From: a virus | DNA length: 34,672 nucleotides | Virus record (IMG/VR): IMGVR_UViG_3300011115_000875 | Span: 1-34,672 of that record | Reading direction: 5' to 3' (one strand) | Shown here: piece after piece, positions 23,497 through 30,820 of the stretch | Numbering within the stretch: the stretch's first letter is position 1 | Layout: every line of letters begins with the position of its first letter | Notes under the pieces: model-generated | What the model was told of the DNA's origin: nothing | The model's input: only the letters and a program-made list of their open reading frames with translations | Databases searched by the model: none | Translations under genes and position numbers: made by a program

Positions 23497-23509
23497 CCCG
23501 ACTGTCGGG
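23497..23509. promoter_or_regulatory. Short perfect palindrome upstream of the 23532 gene
   Basis: CCCGAC-T-GTCGGG, a 6-1-6 dyad, lies 23 bases before the ATG at 23532. It could be an operator or a small hairpin; no T-tract follows that would make it a terminator. Confidence 0.35.
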
Positions 23510-23531
23510 TTTCTAGTGTATCCCGTAACCT

Positions 23532-23732
23532 ATGAACAACACTCGCAAACCTCGCAATCTGATCAACAAAACGACAGGCATCCGCGCCATTTTCATCAAG
23601 CTGGATAACGGCGACGTGAAGGCACAGACGCTGGATATTGACGGCACGGTAATCGACCAAGGCGTAATGAGCGCCGCCGATGCTCGCCATCAAGCGGCGC
23701 AAGACCGCAAACACGGATTTGTAGCCGCATGA
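23532..23732 (+). CDS. Unknown small protein
   Basis: A 66-residue basic protein (MNNTRKPRNLINKTTG start) with a beta-like centre (IRAIFIKLDNGDVKAQTLDIDG) and a helical end (SAADARHQAAQDRKHG). It is not recognised. It is the first gene after the attC-like site at 23348-23451 and so the first gene of the possible cassette C. Its stop overlaps the start of the next small gene (ATGA). Confidence 0.55.
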   Translation: MNNTRKPRNLINKTTGIRAIFIKLDNGDVKAQTLDIDGTVIDQGVMSAADARHQAAQDRKHGFVAA

Positions 23733-23896
23733 AGTGCCCGCACTGCGGAAAGAAAATCAACGTGGGCGCTCTGCTGCGAAGCAAGCGCCCCACTCCTGCG
23801 CAGCGGGAGGCAGCAAAACTGAACGGCAGAAAGGGCGGACGCCCCAAAAAGGAAACCAATGATACCCGAATACCTAGAAAAACAAGTGACCAATAA
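23729..23896 (+). CDS. Small zinc-knuckle, basic-tail protein
   Basis: A 55-residue protein starting MKCPHCGKKINVGALL, with one CxxC knuckle, then a basic stretch with NGRKGGRPKK, similar to an AT-hook. It is coupled to the gene before it by an ATGA overlap and overlaps the next gene by 38 bases. The composition suggests nucleic-acid binding, for instance in regulation. The family is not known. Confidence 0.55.
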   Translation: MKCPHCGKKINVGALLRSKRPTPAQREAAKLNGRKGGRPKKETNDTRIPRKTSDQ

Positions 23897-24230
23897 CGCC
23901 CTCCTAAACTACTGCCACGAACTAGAACAGTCCGTGAAATACTGGAAGGATAAGGCGGAGACGACATCAAAAAGCATGCACATGATTCATAGCGAAGCTG
24001 GCGAGAAGCACGCTGACCAACAGGCCGAGATTGCGCTGTGGGCAAGCGCGGCGGAATCGCTGTGGGACTTGATGGACGACATCGACACGCTGAGCGACTC
24101 CATCAGGCCACGCGACGAGGAAAGCCACGCGAAGTTCTATCGGCTCACGATGGAGCTGGTAAAGCGCCGCAACGACCATGTGCGCCACAACGAAACCGGC
24201 GGGCTGTCTTTGGTTTTGCCGTCTGCCTAA
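23859..24230 (+). CDS. Unknown helical protein
   Basis: A 123-residue acidic, mostly helical protein with probable coiled coils (LNYCHELEQSVKYWKDKAE near 16-34 and the DDIDTLSDSIRPRDEE part near 73-88). No enzyme motif is visible. The ATG follows GGAAACCA and lies in the previous gene. Its stop codon is part of GCCTAAC (24225-24231), the complement of the GTTAGGC that opens the possible cassette C, so the gene may be the last of that cassette. Confidence 0.55.
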   Translation: MIPEYLEKQVTNNALLNYCHELEQSVKYWKDKAETTSKSMHMIHSEAGEKHADQQAEIALWASAAESLWDLMDDIDTLSDSIRPRDEESHAKFYRLTMELVKRRNDHVRHNETGGLSLVLPSA

Positions 24231-24231
24231 C
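24225..24231. other. Possible left core (R'') ending cassette C
   Basis: GCCTAAC here is the exact complement of GTTAGGC at 23445-23451, and it coincides with the stop of the 23859 gene. This is where an integron cassette would carry its left core. Unlike the two other sites, no GAGCC arm follows and no convincing right half-site was found downstream. A chance match of 7 bases in about 800 has a probability of roughly 5 percent. Confidence 0.35.
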
Positions 24232-24272
24232 AGTAGATTAGACGGAACCGAAAAATGAACGTAAGACGTAAA

Positions 24273-24581
24273 TCAATACACCGCACGCTCCCTAAGAACC
24301 CGAGTTAATAGATCCAGCATCGGGCCGCTCATCAACGTTGTTGGAGTGCAACGCAACACGCACCAACCCGCCGCCGCAGCGTGATTATATTTTTCGCAGT
24401 CAGCAAGGTAACCCTTACCGCGAGTATGCCGGCCACCAGTCCAGACCCCTCCCTCCACCTCGACGGCTACCTTCAGATCCGGCCATGCAAAATCAAATCT
24501 CCATTTGCGTTCAGCGTGAAATCGGTGCTCGGTTACAGGAGCCGGGAGACCCAAAGATTTAAGGATGAGCTGGAATGTCAT
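24273..24581 (-). CDS. PD-(D/E)XK-type nuclease, DUF559/VSR-like
   Basis: A 102-residue single-domain nuclease. Residues RFDFAWPDLKVAVEVEGGVW (28-47) give the catalytic pattern Asp30, Glu41 and Glu43 on the second strand. WTGGRHTRGKGYLADCEKYN follows, and the strand GWCVLRCTP at 72-80 completes the fold. Small nucleases like this often accompany phage recombination genes and may nick or trim DNA. It is transcribed away from the recombination operon that starts at 24670. The start is ATG at 24581. Confidence 0.78.
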   Translation of the reverse strand: MTFQLILKSLGLPAPVTEHRFHAERKWRFDFAWPDLKVAVEVEGGVWTGGRHTRGKGYLADCEKYNHAAAAGWCVLRCTPTTLMSGPMLDLLTRVLRERAVY

Positions 24582-24630
24582 GCTCTGGTTTAAGTCGTAA
24601 AATAATTATTCCAACTTGGACAGAAAGTGG

Positions 24631-24660
24631 TTGACTTGTCTTTTTCTTGTTGGTCTTAAT
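24631..24660 (+). promoter_or_regulatory. Candidate promoter for the DNA-metabolism operon
   Basis: TTGACT (24631-24636) and CTTAAT (24655-24660) are 18 bases apart, resembling -35 and -10 boxes. Transcription would begin only a few bases before the ATG at 24670, giving an almost leaderless message. TTGACTT, nine bases, then TTGTTG recurs upstream of the 32298 gene (32263-32284). The gap of 88 bases lies between two divergent genes, as expected for a promoter region. Confidence 0.5.
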
Positions 24661-24669
24661 CGCAGCGCA

Positions 24670-24840
24670 ATGAAGAAAATCTCATTCACAATTACGCCGA
24701 CGCAGCACGCGGCTTTTGAGGCAGCTCGAAAGTCATCTGCGCTTGGTATCGAGCCAGCCGCAGCCGTGGCGCGCAGGCTTTTTCTCATAGGCCTATCTCA
24801 GGTCGGTATCCAACCCACAAAACTAAAACTGAAAAAATGA
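24670..24840 (+). CDS. Small ribbon-helix-helix-like protein
   Basis: A 56-residue basic protein. KISFTITPTQHAAFEAARKSS, followed by a second helix EPAAAVARRLFLIGLSQ, fits a short strand plus two helices, as in CopG/Arc repressors. It is the first gene after the candidate promoter and could regulate its own operon. It ends in LKLKK with the next ATG in the same AAAAAATGA. ATG 24670 is used rather than an upstream in-frame start at 24616, which would precede the promoter. Confidence 0.55.
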   Translation: MKKISFTITPTQHAAFEAARKSSALGIEPAAAVARRLFLIGLSQVGIQPTKLKLKK

Positions 24841-25760
24841 ACATATCCAAAGGCAAACAGAAGCAAGCCGTTCGCGCCGTAATCTACGGCGTTGAAGGCA
24901 TCGGAAAATCCACATTCGCGGCTGGGCTTCCCAGTCCGCTTTTCCTTGATCTTGAAAAAGGCACGTCGCATCTGGACGTGGCTCGCGCCGATGTCGAAAC
25001 ATGGGCTGACCTTGAATTGGCCCTTACCGAGTGCCTCACCACCGACTTTGAAACCATCGTCATTGACACCGCCGACTGGGCTGAAGCCGCTTGTGCCGAG
25101 ATGGTGCTGAAGAAGCACAACAAAAAATCCATTGAGGACTTTGGCTTTGGCAAAGGCTACGTGATTTTGGCCGAGGAGTTCCGCAAGATTATCGCTCGCG
25201 CCGAGGCGCTTGTCTCCCGCGGAAAGAATGTCGTGTTTTTGGCGCATTCCAAGATCGTCCGCCAGTCGCCACCCGACCAGACCGATGGCTTTGATCGCTA
25301 CGAACTGAAGCTGGCTAAGCAGGTTTCACCAATTCTCAAGGAGTGGGCTGACTTGTTGGGCTTCGCAAACTTCAAGACTCAGGTGGTCGAGGGATCTGAC
25401 GGTCGCAATAAGATTACCGGAGGTAAGGAACGCATCCTCCACCTTGAGCATTCGGCTGCATGGGATGCGAAGAATCGTTTTGGCCTTCCGGCCTCAATGG
25501 CATTTGCCTCCGACCAGATCAGCCACATATTTGTCGGCGTCCAGACCCGCGCTCCGCTCACCATCGCGGCCAAGGCTGAGCCTGCCAATGTTCCGGCCGA
25601 TGCGCTGGCCGAGATTGCAGCTATCGCAGCCAAGTCGCCGGCCGCGAAGAAGGTGCTGGATCGAGCCCAAGACCATTACCAAGCCGTCGAGCTTTCAGAG
25701 CTAACCACCGATCAGGCTGCAATCATCCTAAAGCGGATGCGTGAGGAGGCTGCAAAGTGA
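24837..25760 (+). CDS. Sak4-like RecA-fold ATPase (AAA_24 family)
   Basis: A 307-residue phage nucleotide-binding protein of the AAA_24 group, to which the Sak4 recombination protein belongs. Walker A YGVEGIGKST is at 17-26 and Walker B ETIVIDTAD at 72-80. The helical region after it contains KIVRQSPPDQTDGFDRY, characteristic of the family, and the C-terminal 60 residues form a helical extension. It probably promotes single-strand annealing or strand exchange with the DUF669-like protein two genes on. The order Sak4-like, Gp157, DUF669-like is a common phage module. Confidence 0.82.
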   Translation: MNISKGKQKQAVRAVIYGVEGIGKSTFAAGLPSPLFLDLEKGTSHLDVARADVETWADLELALTECLTTDFETIVIDTADWAEAACAEMVLKKHNKKSIEDFGFGKGYVILAEEFRKIIARAEALVSRGKNVVFLAHSKIVRQSPPDQTDGFDRYELKLAKQVSPILKEWADLLGFANFKTQVVEGSDGRNKITGGKERILHLEHSAAWDAKNRFGLPASMAFASDQISHIFVGVQTRAPLTIAAKAEPANVPADALAEIAAIAAKSPAAKKVLDRAQDHYQAVELSELTTDQAAIILKRMREEAAK

Positions 25761-26266
25761 GGCTTTACGAAATCAACGCCACCATTGCCTCGCTTTGGGA
25801 CGAGGCCGAGCAGAGCTTTGCAGCCGATGCTCCACCGGAACACCTAGAGCAGATCGAGGCCATGCTCAAACGCATGGAAATCGACCAGAAGACAAAGGCC
25901 ATTGGCCTCGCTTGCATGATTAAGAACCTTGAGGCTGAATCCGAGGCTTTAGCAGCCGAGGAGATGGTGCTCAGGAATCGCAGAAAGTCAGCAGAGCGTC
26001 AGTCCGAATGGCTGCGGTCTTACCTCGTCGGAAGTCTTGAGCCCGGCACAAAGATTACGTCTCCTCAAGTTGTCATCTCTTGGCGCAACACGCAGTCCGT
26101 GCAGCTCCTCGTTGCAGTCGGAAATCTTCCGCGCCAATTTATCCGCGAGAAGGTAACTATAGAACCAGACAAGCTCGCCATCCGCGAAGCTTTTGAAAGT
26201 GGTAAGGCAGCACAACTCTCCGGCCTCGCTGAGGTCGTCACCAAAAAATCCATCCAACTAAAATGA
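25757..26266 (+). CDS. Gp157-like protein (siphovirus Gp157 family)
   Basis: A 169-residue helical protein of the siphovirus Gp157 type. The N-terminus (MRLYEINATIASLWDEAEQ), the long coiled coil to about residue 90 and the C-terminal part with VEL-like strands (TKITSPQVVISWRNTQSVQL) and IEPDKLAIREAFESGK are typical. Members accompany phage recombination genes; their exact role is unproven. It starts with GTG overlapping the previous stop (AAAGTGAG) and ends as CTAAAATGA with the next start. Confidence 0.85.
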   Translation: MRLYEINATIASLWDEAEQSFAADAPPEHLEQIEAMLKRMEIDQKTKAIGLACMIKNLEAESEALAAEEMVLRNRRKSAERQSEWLRSYLVGSLEPGTKITSPQVVISWRNTQSVQLLVAVGNLPRQFIREKVTIEPDKLAIREAFESGKAAQLSGLAEVVTKKSIQLK

Positions 26267-26676
26267 TACCCATCGGAAAACATGTTGCGACCGTAACCAC
26301 GGCCGCTCTTTCGGAGTCCTCTAAAGGAACTCCTTGCATCCAAATCGAGTTTGAGTCCGCCGGAGAAACCGCAACGGCTTGGCTCTACCTCTCAGATAAG
26401 GCTTTTGAAAACTCAGTCAAAACCTTGCGTGATGCGTTTGGTTTTGATGACGATTTTGAGACGCTTGAAGCGCAGGTGATCGGCCGCAAATGTCAGATCG
26501 TAGTTGAGGAAGAAGCCGACGACAAAGGTAAACTCAAGCCTCGCGTAAAGTGGATCAACTCGTTACGCTCAACTCCTCGACCGCTTTCCAATGCCGAGGA
26601 ACTCAAAGCGATACTCACGGCCAAAGCAGCGCGCTTGTTGCGCGACGTTAAGGCAGCACCAGGAATGCCCTTCTGA
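26263..26676 (+). CDS. DUF669-like protein, probable ssDNA-binding
   Basis: A 137-residue protein with a beta-rich OB-like body. ATAWLYLSDKAFENSVKTLRD and VIGRKCQIVVEEEADDKGK are the two recognisable parts, and the C-terminus ends in PGMPF, like the tails of phage single-strand binding proteins. In phages, DUF669 proteins lie next to AAA_24 recombination proteins, as here. It would coat single-stranded DNA in replication and recombination. The helicase gene starts one base before its end (TGATG). Confidence 0.7.
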   Translation: MIPIGKHVATVTTAALSESSKGTPCIQIEFESAGETATAWLYLSDKAFENSVKTLRDAFGFDDDFETLEAQVIGRKCQIVVEEEADDKGKLKPRVKWINSLRSTPRPLSNAEELKAILTAKAARLLRDVKAAPGMPF

Positions 26677-27764
26677 TGAATCTGCGCGCCTATCAGTCCG
26701 ATGCCGTTGCTTGGGTTGGTGGGCGTCGCATGTCCTGCATCGTGGCTCCGGCCGGTGCAGGAAAGACAGTCATCGCAGCGGCCATCGTTGAGCGTTTCGG
26801 CTTAATGTTTGGCCGTTGTGCATGGCTAGCTAATACCCGCGACCAATGCGACCAAGCGAAGGTTGCGCTGGCACGAATCGCTTTGCCACTTGGCAACGAG
26901 GTTGAGGTTGGGTGCTATGGTTCTTTTTCTGCTTTAGTCGGCTTTGACTTGGTAATCCTTGATGAATGCCATCACCTCCCATCCCGCACCGTTTACCTTC
27001 TCATCCAGACGCTTGAACCTCACGCTCGACTGGTGGGTTTCACCGCCACGCCGAAGCATTCAAACCCTGAACGCAACGAGGTTATGCGGCAGGTATTTTC
27101 AGACGGCTTTCATGTCATCCAAAAGTCCAATGTGATGGAGGCTGGTGGTTTGGTAGCTGGTCGGCTTCAGGTTCTAAAAACCTCTGAACATGGTGCATTT
27201 GATGACCAGATTGAAGCCGAGGTGAAAAGAAAAATGGGTGGCCGATTTTATGGCTCAATAAAAGACGAGCGCGAGAGGCAGTTGAGAAACCAAGTCACTC
27301 ACGACATTCTCCGAGCGAATCACCAACGAAATGCTTTGATCGTGGCCACCGCCGATGCTCACCTTGCAAGCGGCGCCAAGGTTCTGGTGCTGGTTGGCAC
27401 CGTAGAACATGCCGAGCTGCTGGCCGCGGCAATCAATGGTGCCGCGGCTTGCTTTTCTAAAATGGGAATGAAGCGCCGGCGTGAAACCATCGGAGCGTTT
27501 AAGGATACCGAAAGCGCGGTGCGTTGTCTCGTCGCAACCAGCTTGGCCGATGAAGGGCTTGATTGCCCGGTGGCCTCGGTGGTCATCATGGCTTGCGGTG
27601 GCCGCGAGTTTGGTCGAGTCATCCAGCGAGTCGGTCGTGTCATGCGGCCGCACGCCGACAAACGCTCTGGCCTCATCATTGAACTTGAAGATGCTGGCGC
27701 TCGCACCGCTTACAATCAGCACAGATCACGGCTCAAAGTTTATCGAACAGAAGGATACACATGA
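26676..27764 (+). CDS. DEAD/DEAH-type superfamily 2 helicase
   Basis: A 362-residue ATP-dependent helicase. Motifs: Q-like start LRAYQSDAV at 3-11, Walker A APAGAGKT at 24-31, DECHH at 96-100, GFTATPK at 121-127 and a C-terminal RecA domain with the arginine finger region RVIQRVGRVMRP near 316-327. It is small compared with most SF2 phage helicases (about 450-550), and the accessory domains are short. Branch migration or replication restart are the likely tasks. It overlaps the next ATG by ATGA. Confidence 0.9.
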   Translation: MNLRAYQSDAVAWVGGRRMSCIVAPAGAGKTVIAAAIVERFGLMFGRCAWLANTRDQCDQAKVALARIALPLGNEVEVGCYGSFSALVGFDLVILDECHHLPSRTVYLLIQTLEPHARLVGFTATPKHSNPERNEVMRQVFSDGFHVIQKSNVMEAGGLVAGRLQVLKTSEHGAFDDQIEAEVKRKMGGRFYGSIKDERERQLRNQVTHDILRANHQRNALIVATADAHLASGAKVLVLVGTVEHAELLAAAINGAAACFSKMGMKRRRETIGAFKDTESAVRCLVATSLADEGLDCPVASVVIMACGGREFGRVIQRVGRVMRPHADKRSGLIIELEDAGARTAYNQHRSRLKVYRTEGYT

Positions 27765-27952
27765 ATCTTTTTCCCACCATCACCGACAAGGAATGGAGAA
27801 TCGGAATCGCGGCAGCGCGTGCTCGGAGAAACGTCAGAAAACAACAACTCAAAACCTTTTTAAATGAACAAGAACTCAACCATTCCATCTATCGAGCGCA
27901 GACTTTTGTCGGAGCTTCTGCTCGACCGCAAGAACCTGCTCGCGGCCAATGA
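27761..27952 (+). CDS. Small basic protein overlapping the helicase and ATPase genes
   Basis: A 63-residue protein starting at an ATGA overlap with the helicase stop. Residues 1-38 (for example WRIGIAAARARRNVRKQQLKT) are basic and helical. The rest is translated from the same bases as the first codons of the next gene in another frame (89 bases of overlap). The coupled start supports it; the second half may carry no function. No family is recognised. Confidence 0.45.
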   Translation: MNLFPTITDKEWRIGIAAARARRNVRKQQLKTFLNEQELNHSIYRAQTFVGASARPQEPARGQ

Positions 27953-29324
27953 TGGAGGGATCGAAGGAACAACGTGGTATGTCCCAGCGCACGCCGAGAT
28001 TTTCAAAGCGCTGAATCGGCTCTCGGCTGAGGCTTATGATGTTTCAGGGCTTATGGTGGAGCTGGAAAAGGACGGCCTGCTGGATCAGGTCGGCGGCATC
28101 ACCGCGCTCACTCAGATTTCAGACATCGCCCCGACTTCTTTTCACCTCCGCAAGAGCATCCAGTCCGTGGCCGATGCGGCCCGCGCTCGCGTGTTGGAGA
28201 CTGAGGCCAGGGGAATGCTTGAGGCGATCAAGGATCATGCCGGCGCCGTGCCGGATTCCATCGCGCTCTCGTTGGAGCGTATGGCCCTTACGCTTGAGGG
28301 AAAAGGCGAGGCACCGATCCTCGACATGCTCGACGCCCGAGCCTTCAGCGTAAGCAACCAGACTGACAAACCCAAACTCCGAGTCTGGCTGGGTGGATCT
28401 CAGATCTGCACCTCGGGCAATCTTTCGGCGCTCATCGCTCAAGCCAAGGCTGGCAAGAGCACGGTGGTCGGTGCAATCCTCGCGGCATTCCTCGGAGCGG
28501 ATGAGGACGAAGCACTAGGTTTCAAAGCTGCAAATCCAGAAGGCTTCGCGGTGCTTCACTTCGACACCGAGCAGAGCAACTACGATTCCGACCAACTTAT
28601 CCGCCGGAGCATGGCCAGAGCTGGCGTGCCGGTGGTGCCTCGCTGGTTCCTTTCCTATCGGCTCGCCGGGCTTCAACCGAAGCAGGTGAGGCTCTGCATC
28701 CAGAAGGCAATCACGCGAGCCATCAAAGCTTACCGCGGCGTGGCGCTAATCGTGATCGACGGCGTGGCTGATGCGGTGGTGGATGTGAACGACCCGAGCG
28801 AAGGCAACCCATATATTGCCGAGCTTCAGGGAACGGCCATCGACCGTGACTGCCCGATCCTTTGCATCATCCACCAGAATCCGCATGGAGCGATCAAGGC
28901 CAAGGGCCCGGAGTCATCAAAGGCTCGCGGCCATCTTGGCTCTCAACTTGAGCGGAAATGCGAGTCGAACATCTACATCACCAAGGGAGACGATGGGGTG
29001 TCGGTGCTCTGGTCGGACAAAATGCGCGGCGCCCCGATCCCGTTGGCTCGCGGCCCAGCATTCGCGTGGCACGACGAGTTATCGCGGCACGTTCTGGTGC
29101 GGAATCCTTACGCTGAGTTGACCGAGAAAAAAACCAGCGCGCTAGCTCCCGAGTTGGATGCGGCATGGCCATCGAATGCCGGATCCATGAAGAAGGCCGA
29201 CCTGGTGGAGCAGCTTTCAAAGCGGAACTCCTACACCACCCGCACGGCCGAGCGACGGCTCAAGGCTATGATTGATGGTGGGCTTTTAGAGGTAGAAAAT
29301 GGAGTGGTAAGAAAGAAAACATAA
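27864..29324 (+). CDS. DnaB/RepA-like replicative ATPase with C-terminal winged helix
   Basis: A 486-residue protein. Residues 1-125 match the N-terminal domain of DnaB helicases (SIERRLLSELLLDR, then FKALNRLSAEAYDVSGLMVEL). The ATPase core is RecA-like (AAA_25/RepA type): Walker A AQAKAGKST at 192-200, HFDTEQ near 232-237 and Walker B VALIVIDG at 293-300. A sensor-like CIIHQNP lies at 334-340. A winged helix closes the protein (NSYTTRTAERRLKAM, then GGLLEVE). It probably unwinds or loads at the phage origin. The ATG follows TTTTTAA and no Shine-Dalgarno sequence. Confidence 0.82.
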   Translation: MNKNSTIPSIERRLLSELLLDRKNLLAANDGGIEGTTWYVPAHAEIFKALNRLSAEAYDVSGLMVELEKDGLLDQVGGITALTQISDIAPTSFHLRKSIQSVADAARARVLETEARGMLEAIKDHAGAVPDSIALSLERMALTLEGKGEAPILDMLDARAFSVSNQTDKPKLRVWLGGSQICTSGNLSALIAQAKAGKSTVVGAILAAFLGADEDEALGFKAANPEGFAVLHFDTEQSNYDSDQLIRRSMARAGVPVVPRWFLSYRLAGLQPKQVRLCIQKAITRAIKAYRGVALIVIDGVADAVVDVNDPSEGNPYIAELQGTAIDRDCPILCIIHQNPHGAIKAKGPESSKARGHLGSQLERKCESNIYITKGDDGVSVLWSDKMRGAPIPLARGPAFAWHDELSRHVLVRNPYAELTEKKTSALAPELDAAWPSNAGSMKKADLVEQLSKRNSYTTRTAERRLKAMIDGGLLEVENGVVRKKT

Positions 29325-29453
29325 GCTAAGTCGTTGGTGTTACTCTGGTTTTATTTACTCAATAATTAAATCTTGAGTGGGTAAGAATGATGTGTATGGT
29401 GGTTGGTATGGAAGCCACAACGGCGACCGACAAAAACATCAACTAAAACTAAA

Positions 29454-29666
29454 ATGAATATCCGCACCTTCCCCTCGCGCCTCGATAAACGCCTAGTTGG
29501 AATTACTTGCGACGAAGCTGATATGCCCAAGCTTCGCCTTCGCGTTGGATCATCCGCAGCGGCTGGCACATGGCGCACGGCCAAGGAATGCTTCACCGTT
29601 CCGGCTTTTCTGATCAACGACGTGCTTAAGACCGTCGTTAAGGATGGCGATACTCTTTCCAATTAA
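29454..29666 (+). CDS. Unknown small protein
   Basis: A 70-residue protein without a known family (MNIRTFPSRLDKRLVGITCD start). The strand-rich C-terminal half (TWRTAKECFTVPAFLINDV) suggests a compact fold. The ATG after AACTAAAACTAAA shows the A-rich initiation context most clearly. It is the first gene after the replication block and ends five bases before the lytic enzyme gene. The 129 bases upstream contain no further convincing gene. Confidence 0.5.
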   Translation: MNIRTFPSRLDKRLVGITCDEADMPKLRLRVGSSAAAGTWRTAKECFTVPAFLINDVLKTVVKDGDTLSN

Positions 29667-29671
29667 TTCCG

Positions 29672-30061
29672 ATGAAACTTTTCCTCCTTCTGCTACTCAC
29701 TGCCACTGCCGCCAGCGCGCAGGTCAGCGACCGCCTCCTCAATGCCATTGAGCAGGTAGAAAGCCACGGCAACGTCAGCGCAGTAGGCGACCAAGGCCGC
29801 GCCCTTGGCTCAATGCAGATCTGGCAGTGCGTGGTGACCGATGCCAACCGCATCGCCCACACCTCATACAGCCACGCAGACGCCTTCGACCGCGCCAAGG
29901 CGCGCGCCATCGCTAGCATTTACCTCAACTACTACGGCCGCAGGATCGGGCACGCTCCAACAGATCAGGATTACGCCCGCATCTGGAATGGTGGCCCAAG
30001 CGGCCACAAGAAAACCGCAACCCTTGGCTATTGGGCCAAGATCAAAAAGGAACTAAAATGA
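29672..30061 (+). CDS. Secreted lytic transglycosylase-like endolysin
   Basis: A 129-residue muramidase or transglycosylase with a signal peptide (MKLFLLLLLTATAASA, cut expected after residue 16). The catalytic Glu is probably Glu30 in IEQVESHGN; ALGSMQI at 44-50 and RIWNGGPSG near 110-118 are typical of SLT-like lysozymes. Sec-dependent export would let it reach the periplasm without a holin pore. The gene stands far from the possible holin genes at 18454-19693. The stop overlaps the next start (CTAAAATGA). Confidence 0.78.
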   Translation: MKLFLLLLLTATAASAQVSDRLLNAIEQVESHGNVSAVGDQGRALGSMQIWQCVVTDANRIAHTSYSHADAFDRAKARAIASIYLNYYGRRIGHAPTDQDYARIWNGGPSGHKKTATLGYWAKIKKELK

Positions 30062-30387
30062 AATACTGCTCTGAATGCGGTGGCTATAAAGGCCACCATT
30101 TTCTCGGATGCCCAGAAGCACCCGAGCCCGAGGACACGAAAGAAATCATCACTGAAACTGAAACCGAAATTGAAGAGGAAACAAAAATGAATACACAAAC
30201 CATAGACCAAAAACTCAACTTACAAAACCGCCTCCGCTATCGTGCCGCGCTGCTGCAGGCTCGCGCTGAGGAGCTTATTGACAAGCCTGGTCAAATGCTC
30301 CGGGCATTCCGCATCGCTGAGCGCGCACGACGTGCCAATGCTCAGGCAGACCGCACCTTCATTAACTTCAGCCTGCTTCTCAAATGA
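30058..30387 (+). CDS. Unknown protein with zinc knuckle and helical domain
   Basis: A 109-residue protein. Residues 1-20 hold a metal-site pattern (CSECGGYKGHHFLGC), then an acidic Glu/Thr-rich linker to about 43, then a basic helical part (LNLQNRLRYRAALLQARAEEL). An in-frame ATG at 30187 after GAAACAAAA could produce the helical part alone (66 residues), so two products are possible. The ATG at 30058 overlaps the lytic enzyme stop. No family is recognised. Confidence 0.55.
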   Translation: MKYCSECGGYKGHHFLGCPEAPEPEDTKEIITETETEIEEETKMNTQTIDQKLNLQNRLRYRAALLQARAEELIDKPGQMLRAFRIAERARRANAQADRTFINFSLLLK

Positions 30388-30503
30388 TCGCTCTACTCAT
30401 CATCATTCCCTGCATTTCTATTTTGGCCGTCATCGCCGTGGCTCCGGTGTTCTTTTCGCGTCGTGATTTTTTTGAGAGCAACGGCGAGGAGGAGGAGAAA
30501 TGA
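30384..30503 (+). CDS. Small membrane protein with acidic tail
   Basis: A 39-residue protein whose first 24 residues are strongly hydrophobic (MIALLIIIPCISILAVIAVA) and whose C-terminus is charged (RRDFFESNGEEEEK). It overlaps both neighbours by ATGA. A single-span holin or antiholin is an obvious option because the lytic enzyme gene is only 326 bases upstream. The repeat of Glu codons GAGGAGGAGGAG serves also as a strong Shine-Dalgarno sequence for the next gene. Confidence 0.55.
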   Translation: MIALLIIIPCISILAVIAVAPVFFSRRDFFESNGEEEEK

Positions 30504-30760
30504 CAACCGCACCCAAAGATCCGAACTGGAAGCTCATCCAGCTTCATTTCTCAGCCATTGCCACGGCCAAAGAGGACATCCGCCGGCGCAAGCAGATGAT
30601 CAAGCAGATCCTGCCTAGGCTTTTCACCACTTCCGAGCTGGCTCACGCACTCGAAACTGGGCCAGCGAATGCCTCCGACATCCGCTCAGGCAATCGAAAC
30701 CTGACAATCGAAAACCAGCAGAAGGCCATAGCGTATCTTGAAAAGAAACATTCCGCCTAG
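30500..30760 (+). CDS. Unknown helical protein, possible DNA-binding
   Basis: An 86-residue basic protein. A helical first half (KLIQLHFSAIATAKEDIRRRK) is followed by TTSELAHALETGPANASDIRSG, which could be a helix-turn-helix. It has one of the few clear Shine-Dalgarno sequences in the genome, the GAGGAGGAG run ending two bases before the ATG, formed by the Glu codons of the gene before. A terminator follows 25 bases after the stop. Confidence 0.5.
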   Translation: MTTAPKDPNWKLIQLHFSAIATAKEDIRRRKQMIKQILPRLFTTSELAHALETGPANASDIRSGNRNLTIENQQKAIAYLEKKHSA

Positions 30761-30785
30761 TCATTTGCTTCCGCTTTAACCTTCA

Positions 30786-30813
30786 GCCCACCTTCACCCG
30801 GTGGGCTTTTTTT
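30786..30813 (+). terminator. Rho-independent terminator
   Basis: A 7-bp stem GCCCACC / GGTGGGC (30786-30792 and 30800-30806) is followed by seven T residues. It ends the lysis/replication-side operon. The stem repeats the core of the capsid terminator at 4644. Confidence 0.88.
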
Positions 30814-30820
30814 GTAACCT

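Noticed and set aside
24255-24308. 17-codon frame after the possible end of cassette C
   Set aside because: It ends under the minus-strand nuclease gene and has no supporting pattern.
29387-29446. 19-codon frame in the gap before the 29454 gene
   Set aside because: It has no conserved pattern and no coupling by overlap; too short to support.
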